Assembly (NCBI GenBank): GCA_032718475.1
Contig: JAUCBJ010004234.1
Location: 1-64,000 of the forward strand
Origin: Nemertoderma westbladi
Lineage: Eukaryota; Xenacoelomorpha; Nemertodermatida; Nemertodermatidae
Direction of reading: 5' to 3'
DNA length: 64,000 nucleotides
Below the pieces are notes generated by a model. It was not told the DNA's origin. It saw only the letters and a list, made by a program, of their open reading frames with translations, and searched no databases. Below are positions 57,745 to 64,000 of this stretch, in pieces; the first letter of the stretch is position 1, and each line of letters begins with the position of its first letter. Both the position numbers and the translations under genes were made by a program.

Positions 57745-59300
57745 AATAGTTCATCCTGGCTCAGATTCAAAAGTTTCTTTCTCCCACCAAATACAACTTC
57801 AATATTTAGTGAGAAACGTATCACCTCACTGGGATTTTCTATAATTTTACTGTTCTCCGTGGTTGTGGCTGCAATATCCAAAGCGATATTCTTTTGACAC
57901 ATGTTTTTTTCATTCCACAACATTGTGGGTTGCAGGGTTGTATTGTCTGGTCTTGAATAAACACTCCTCCATGGACATTTGGTATCATCTACTGAGACGA
58001 TCTTCATTGACTTCTCTTGAACAGAAACTTGATATTGCTGCCATCATCGCATTTGAAACCTTGAGTTCTCTGATCTTTTACCAATTTAATGATCTTGATC
58101 TCTCTGTCAAAATTAAAAATCTTATTTAGCCATTAGGCCAGTGATTACGCAGATAGTCCAAAGACTTATTTCCCATGCTGCCTCCCCAGAATTATAACAC
58201 CCAAAGGAAACTCCAGTACTGGTACACAATTAGCAACCAACCATTACATATTATTTATGCAAGGCTAAGATGTGCCCGCGGGGCTCGAACTCTGGCATCT
58301 GGAGTTATGAAAATTCAAGGCAATGGATTTAATAAGTCGAGTCGCTCCATGTTGCTCCTAATCACTCCAGTTGCCTATGCTTGGCTGCAAGCCAAGATTG
58401 TTTCCGATTTATTGAGGACATTGCTTTCGCCAAGGACCAGCCTACCCTGTGCACAATCTTTGGCTGCGCCATGGATTAAATAAGCATGGTTGGCAGCCCT
58501 TGGCTTTCTTGAGAGGCCTCTCCCATGACTTCCGGGCCTTGAAGATGCGAATAATCTCACGGTAGTCATGGGAGATAGGGAGTTGCGGCAGTGCGACTTT
58601 GTTGATGAGCCGGCATAGCATTCTTAATGCATGCTGCATTTGGCATGCCAATTCTGGATTGCATGGTGGTGGCAAAATACTTTTGTTAAGATGGTATCTC
58701 AATGTGCAGACTGATTATAGTAGGAGGCAGCAAGGCTGTCCATGTCCAGCTAATATTCATGTCTTTTCAATTATTTGTTACCACCACCACTACAATTGGC
58801 CCACAGCGCCGCCCCGCAGCTGCAGAGTGAAATGCTATGCTGTCTTAACAAAATGATTTTTGCCAACCAATCCATAATTGGAATGCACCAACGCAGTTTG
58901 CATTAAGAATGCTACGCTGGTTTATCGAGAAAATTGCTCCACCACAACTTCGAGCGCAAGAGCCCAAGATCAATAACTTGGTGGCAGTTGTCAAACACGA
59001 TGCTGGAAGCAATCTCAAGTTGCTGCATAAGAGAAGCCAGCAAGAAGTGAAGTTTGCCTCAGTCAAGAGTCACCATCAGCTGATAAGAAGTTAATGGAGG
59101 AGAGTGTGTTCCAGACCCGACAATATAACCCACAATGTTGTGGAAATACAAAAATTATGCTTCAAAAGAATATTGCTCTGGATATTGCACACACAACCAA
59201 GGGGGAAAGTAAAATAGAAGATTCCAGTGTGGTGATACGGTTCTCCCAAAATATTAAAGATTTATTTGGTGGAAGAAAAAAAATTTTAAAATCTGAGTGA
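57745..59300. repeat. Decayed inverted duplication containing LINE 3' ends
   Basis: Left to right: an unknown repeat (57745-57995, -), a LINE 3' end (58410-58698, +), then the mirror: LINE 3' end (58843-59066, -) and the unknown repeat (59090-59300, +). Both LINE ends carry the AGCATTCTTAATGCA signature of the 15062 family. The unknown repeat encodes similar short peptides in both arms (KNIALDIA, VIRFS.NI, FGGRKK). The symmetry centre is near 58770. Confidence 0.65.
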
Positions 59301-59531
59301 AATGGTGTGATTCGTTCTTTGCGGCTGCTTCTGACAATATAGTTGATAATGTAATATATATGTAATATAGTAATATTATTTATATATATAATACTGTATG
59401 TGTACATATGTAATATATTAGATGTGATATTTGATATGTACGTACATGTACGGTACAAGGGCTGTAACATTGTCAACATTGATTATGACTTTGGCATTAT
59501 AATTTGATATTAGCACTATTAGTAAAAAAAT

Positions 59532-59782
59532 GTCGCAGTGTCCGAGTGGATACGGCGCCTGAACTGCTTACACAATAGTGTTTGGTGGCGCAGGTTCGAA
59601 TCCGACTAAAGGCTGTAGAAAATTCGCACTGTTTTGTCCCTAGGCATTTTAGACATTAGTGCCTACATCAACCCAGCGGCATAATGGGAACCTGGCTTTG
59701 CTGGGGTAATGATAATAAAAGCGCTTTGAGTATGCTGAGCGTAGAAAAGCGCTATATAAATAACCAATATTATTATTATTAT
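59532..59782 (+). mobile_element. tRNA-derived SINE with LINE-type 3' tail
   Basis: Head GTCGCAGTGTCCGAGTGGA (A-box 59539-59550) and B-box GGTTCGAATCC (59593-59603) with a long variable arm, as in Ser/Leu-type tRNAs. Body with TTCGCACTG and GGGTAATGATAAT, then AAAAGCGCTATATAAAT (about 59745-59761) and an ATT-repeat end. The GCGCTATATAAAT tail resembles the 3' ends that SINEs share with partner LINEs in many animals. Confidence 0.85.
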
Positions 59783-60164
59783 AATTGCAATGAATACTGA
59801 ATCTGAAATTTTATCAATTATGTATTTGGCAATGAATTAATAATGCAATGATAATTTTGCAATATTTTAACCAATATGCAATATATATATATAAAATGAT
59901 TTTATTCCACATCCACTTACAAACATAACATCGGTTGATCGGTAACTTTATCTATCAATAATCACATTACAATGTGTGTACAATTTAATCATATAATTTT
60001 ATTTATCAATAGGGCATAATATATCAACCGATAGTAAAATATCCAATAGCACAAGAATGTTAAAAACTGTAAAATATGTTGTTAATTATGAAAATAAGGT
60101 AACTCTTATTATTAAAAAATTATATAAATATAAAAATGGTTCGTTAAAAGTCCAGCAACGGGAG
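59783..60164. other. No gene; AT-rich
   Basis: Simple AT-rich sequence. Confidence 0.5.
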
Positions 60165-60520
60165 TTAGCCATGCACCTCGCAGTTTGAGTTGGCTAATAT
60201 TATGGAGGTGTCAGCAACTTGATGAACAGGCCGGTTGCGTGCTGAACGCGACCCACGGAGACACATGAGGCTGGCTCGAAGGAGTGCAAAACTCAATTGT
60301 CGCCTTACCCAGTTGACGCATTCAGAGTACCAGACATCTTGTTTGGTGGCCAGCTTTGAAGAAAGGTGTTTCATGAACTGGGTAGTAGTCCCGACATTCC
60401 ACCAAAAAGCAGAGAATATCAGTGGGGTGAATGTTGCAATCTCTACCTCCCGCACCCGTTCCTCATACTTGTTCCGTTTTCTTACCCCATGGAACACATG
60501 CGTTCCCTCCAGCGTCATTG
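60165..60520 (-). pseudogene. LINE C-terminal region fragment
   Basis: A - strand frame of 117 codons with RVREVEIATFTPLIFSAF, NWVRRQLSFALLRASLMCLRGSRS. This block is a recurring C-terminal end of retrotransposon polyproteins in invertebrate genomes. No RT core is visible beside it. Family assignment is from memory of the motif and is moderate. Confidence 0.55.
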
Positions 60521-60699
60521 CTGCATTTGTATCTGCTAGGGGATTATATATTGAAATGTCTATGAATGTTTTCTGGAATCATGTTCCCCAAAAGCCGGAA
60601 ACGGAGATGTGTTATTACTATTACCGTTAAAATACCACACCCAATTTCATGTAGAATATGTATGTATATGAATATAAAAATGTAGAATATGAATATGTA

Positions 60700-60862
60700 T
60701 AGAATATGTAGATGAGAAACATGTTTTGTTCCATTGTAAATTAACAGAACATCTACATATTGACGGCGAACGTAGCGATTTGCATGGAATCATGGAACAC
60801 GATTCGGATTATCGAACTCTAGCAAAAAGGGTCTACGATACACTAACGGTGTACAATTGATT
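60700..60862 (+). pseudogene. LINE C-terminal HVLFHC fragment
   Basis: Reads KHVLFHCKLTEHLH then LAKRVYDTLTVYN and a stop. This resembles the E.HFLLHCP motif near the C-terminus of LINE reverse transcriptases. Short and isolated. Confidence 0.4.
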
Positions 60863-61302
60863 ACTACGTCTTCTATTAATTTTAGTAATACAATTACTCT
60901 AACAAATGTTTCTTCCTGTAAAATAAAATAAATTTATTTTCTTACTTGTGTAGTGAATTTGAATTTGTAATTATTATTTTGCTTAGTCCGATATTTTCAC
61001 ATTCTTTTAAGGACTTATGATTACGTCGGGAAATTTATTTGTGCTATAATTTTAAGTCTATAATTATATAATATAATATATGGTTAATCGTAATTATTGA
61101 TAGCACAAAAAATTTACATTTTCAAATTTAAAAATTATACAATTATTGTGAAGTTTTTACAGCATAATCATTATGTTTGCTTATAAACATAAGTGTAAAA
61201 ACATATTTCTCAGGCCTAATAAACCTAAGCTATGAAATGGCCTAAGCCATTTCTGTTTACTAAATTTAGAAGTATTATTATTATATTAGATTATATACAT
61301 AT
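60863..61302. other. No gene; AT-rich
   Basis: AT-rich sequence with a TATAATATAATATA run; nothing recognised. Confidence 0.5.
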
Positions 61303-62058
61303 ACTACTACTAGGTCGAGCGAACTCGGACAGTGGAAATAAGATCCTTCCAGACTTCCCTATTCTACTACTACTACTAAGTCGAGCCAACTCGGACATTG
61401 GATATGTGTGACGGGATCCAGATGAGATCCCGGTTTATCCGTTTGTTAGTTCACTCGTCCCCGCCGTGTATGAAAGATAAAGGAGTTTGTGCTGTTCGTC
61501 GTATATAATATTTGGGTATACAGATATAGATATAGGTATAGATATGAGATAATATGGTTGTTGTATACGGAAGGCGGGATACGGTAACTAAAGTCCCGGT
61601 CCTTCCCTAGCTAAACTATCTAACCTAAACTAGCACCAATATTGCACTGAGATAACTGAACTGATATGATTACTGCCAAGTGGCTATATTGCACGGTTGG
61701 CCTTGTTACTCTACCTAATCGATGCCTTTCCCCCCTCTGATTGGTTGATACCCTTGTTGGCGCCCTTTGGAGTGTTCCCGTTCACTCCACCTGTTCTCTC
61801 TGGGTTAGGGGTTTGGCCCCTGACCCTCATTGTGTGCTTCTCCTTCCCATTCTTATTGGGGTGGCACGAGTTGGTTGATTACCCAATCTCATGGCTCCCA
61901 ATATTGCTTATCGGCTTAACTTTATGGGGTGTTAGCGGGATTGAATAAGCTAACAATATGAGATCCTTCCACGTTTCCCGATTCTCCAACTACAGTACTA
62001 CTAGGTCGAGTGAACTCGGACAGTGGAAATAAGATCCTTCCAGACTTCCCGATTCTCC
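61303..62058 (+). repeat. Three-copy minisatellite of about 65 bp
   Basis: Unit contains GGTCGAGYGAACTCGGACAG and GATCCTTCCAGACTTCCC. Copy 1 is 61303-61368, copy 2 begins at about 61369 and is interrupted by the solo LTR, and copy 3 ends at about 62058. Confidence 0.8.
61402..61960. mobile_element. Solo LTR with 5-bp target duplication
   Basis: 61407-61955 (549 bp) starts TGTGACGGGATCC and ends GCTAACA, flanked by ATATG at 61402-61406 and 61956-61960. No internal retroelement sequence is present, so it is a solo LTR left by recombination. Superfamily (gypsy or other) is not determinable. An 83-codon hydrophobic frame inside is judged accidental. Confidence 0.85.
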
Positions 62059-62345
62059 ACAGTTGTCGCAATTTCGTTTCTCTCAAGTTCAGTATCCCAT
62101 TCAAGTAAGTCTATATATATTATAGCCGGTTGTCCACGGATAAGTTTTCATGTGTTGTTTGCCAGAAAAGTAGATCTGGTATGACCTCGTCTTTACTTCT
62201 TCAGCAGTACCCACTGAATCTTAATCTGCGTTCACGGAAGGTGGTTGATACAGGTGGTATTGTACAAAAAAGCTCGGCGTTTGTCATGTGTTGTGTGTGT
62301 GTGACATGTTCTTCTGTAAGAACAATTTTTCCAATGATTTCGTCA
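62055..62345 (-). pseudogene. LINE 3' fragment, family of 40800-42925
   Basis: Matches about 40815-41060: shared TCTCAAGTTCAGTATC, TAGATCTGGTATGACCTC and CACGGAAGGTGGTTGA blocks. Same orientation (-). Truncated on both sides. Confidence 0.75.
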
Positions 62346-62520
62346 GTCCAGGCCTTATAGAAGAATCTCTTCCAGAGCATATATATATATATTAAATCTT
62401 ATGAAATATAGTATAATTCTATATTATAATTAATATACTCACTGCACACAATAAACTTTAAAAGTTTAGCATAAATTACATGACATATTATTAGTAACTG
62501 GTAGTATAAGGCCAACTTAC

Positions 62521-62805
62521 ATGTAAGGTCATTATTGTCATATTTATCAAAGAACGCTGTATTGTCCCCATGTGTTTCAATGATACTAGTTAGTTTAGTA
62601 TCAGAATATTTTGGAATTTCGAACGAACACAACAGGGCAGTTAAATTTTCCGTAGCCCAAGCCCACACAGCAGCTTCGCATTGTCTGTTATTGCCACAAC
62701 CATTCATACAATCTCGGAAATTGAAGATGTCTGTTTGTTTCTGCAAATCCACATCTCCAAGGTATTGGGTGTGGCATGGAGAGGCGAACAAATCAACCCA
62801 ATTAT
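62521..62805 (-). CDS. Exon: PAN/apple-like cysteine-rich module
   Basis: A 285-nt exon on the - strand with acceptor CCTTAG and donor GTAAGT, phase 1 at both ends (95 codons). Translation: NWVDLFASPCHTQYLGD, NFRDCMNGCGNNRQCEAAVWAW, LLCSFE and DLTC. The spacing C...DC..GC......C..A.W......C resembles PAN/apple-type adhesive modules, but the match is by pattern only; a WSC-like fold is possible. It is the most upstream exon of the inferred - strand mosaic gene in this window. Confidence 0.7.
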
Positions 62806-64000
62806 CTAAGGATAGGAATTACATATTAAAACTGTATTGTAGGAGGCTGGTTTCTCATTTGCTTATATAGTAATATTTATATAGAACGAGAGAAAGCGCC
62901 CCAATATTAGATTATAACAACAACATTTCCATTGGGTAAGAAAGTCGAGGAGAGCCAGCCCGACTCTCAATTTTTTAGTTTATATTATGCAATCAATTTT
63001 CACTCATATCGTCATGAACCCAACATGTATGTAACCTTTTGTTGGCTATGCGTTTGCGGCTGTTTGGGCGGGGTGTGGTAGGCCTACACTTTTCACACTG
63101 AAACATTTTGGTTGTGAAATGTTACAGGGAACAGCGATCAGAGATATTTCATATATATGTATTATGGGAGTAAGAAAAACATACAACGTTATTTTCTATA
63201 TATGTAACGAAATAATAGTTCTTTGGGTTTAACTTGGAAGCCTCCCCAAATAGTTGATATATAATTATATATTATATTTAAAATTAGCGTTCATGGTAAG
63301 CTATGTAGCTAGCTAGTTATTTCAGATTATTTGACCTTTAAATTGTAGGTACAGTAAGTTAAGGCCAGTTGGCTAGGAAATCAATACTATAACTGAATAA
63401 TCCACGCGTTTAATTTCTTCATGTTGGTAGTTTTAGTTCGCCCTAAATTAGTATAAACGTTTTTATAATGTAATTATTTATGTAATATACTTGGTATTTA
63501 CTTAATAAAGATTTTTTTATTGAAATTTCTATTTATTTTTCATTTATAAATTATTTAGGCCATATGTGAAGAATACCAACCAGAGTTTCTGCTGTTATAT
63601 TTTACTTTTCGGTTTACCCTGAAGAAGACCTGGTTTTCACCAAAAATACAGGTTACAGAAGGGCTGAATCTAACCAAAACTAGTTAATAAAATAGTAATT
63701 ATGTTTGTGCTGTAGCTTTGATTTTTATTTTAGTGCAGTAGGTTCGGGTAATTTTGTAAAGCTATAAATTGCTAATTGCTAATTATAAAACACAAATTAC
63801 AAACAAAAAGAAGCAGACATGTAAGGTTGATCAACATTTTACAAGCAACGGAAGTGCACACTGCAGCCCTTAGAACCATACGGAATAAACTCAATTAATG
63901 AAGCAACTGAAAATTTACATGGCTACACTAGATAGTACTATAATAGTATATATAAGTAGTAGGAGAAGCATAGCCCTCCAATAACTCCTCCCTAGCCTGG
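62806..64000. other. No gene seen
   Basis: AT-rich sequence, probably an upstream intron of the - strand gene. No exon, repeat family or RNA gene recognised. Confidence 0.4.

Noticed and set aside
61697-61948. 83-codon hydrophobic ORF suggesting a small membrane protein
   Set aside because: It lies wholly within a solo LTR, has no homologue I recognise and ends at the LTR end.

Overview
The window comes from an AT-rich animal nuclear genome, almost certainly an invertebrate. The evidence is multi-exon genes with GT-AG introns, BEL/Pao and gypsy LTR retrotransposons, RTE-like LINEs, tRNA-derived SINEs, piggyBac-, Mutator- and hAT-type DNA transposon remnants, and a hammerhead ribozyme inside a small mobile element. 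No bacterial-style operon, rRNA or CRISPR was seen. The species cannot be named from the sequence.

Positions 1-28.7 kb are dominated by two related but diverged BEL/Pao elements on the + strand. Element A is cut by the window edge: pol (2-4454), a structured spacer, then a second large zinc-knuckle ORF (5209-8916), a 1.2-kb structured repeat (R1), a purine-rich primer tract and a 1.68-kb LTR (10565-12244). Element B has a damaged gag (12732-13715), a second copy of the structured repeat (R2, 13704-14930), pol (14927-23709, split by a 3.76-kb LINE with a 13-bp target duplication), the same kind of spacer, a frameshifted copy of the extra zinc-knuckle ORF (24370-27172) and the start of an LTR near 28074. 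Both carry element-specific short palindromes at equivalent linker and spacer positions. R1 and R2 show compensatory base changes in several helices, and R2 sits between gag and protease as an intron-like insert.

Positions 28.7-34 kb hold mostly repeats: a nucleosome-length tandem array with a CTCF-like motif in each unit, a 155-bp inverted-repeat element carrying a tRNA-like head and a hammerhead ribozyme, a hAT fragment and a 177-bp Mutator-like MITE with a 9-bp target duplication.

From 34.6 to 62.8 kb, five well-supported exons lie on the - strand. They encode (in transcript order) a PAN-like module, an EGF-like module, a fibronectin-type-II-like module and two halves of a fucolectin-type F5/8C domain. 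Their phases are mutually compatible, so I read them as part of one large mosaic extracellular-protein gene. Its introns are packed with repeats: a gag-only BEL element (35564-39379), a fold-back LINE, a 1.56-kb piggyBac-type MITE, a perfect 1393-bp tandem duplication of a deleted gypsy element, LINE and SINE copies, and a solo LTR in a minisatellite.
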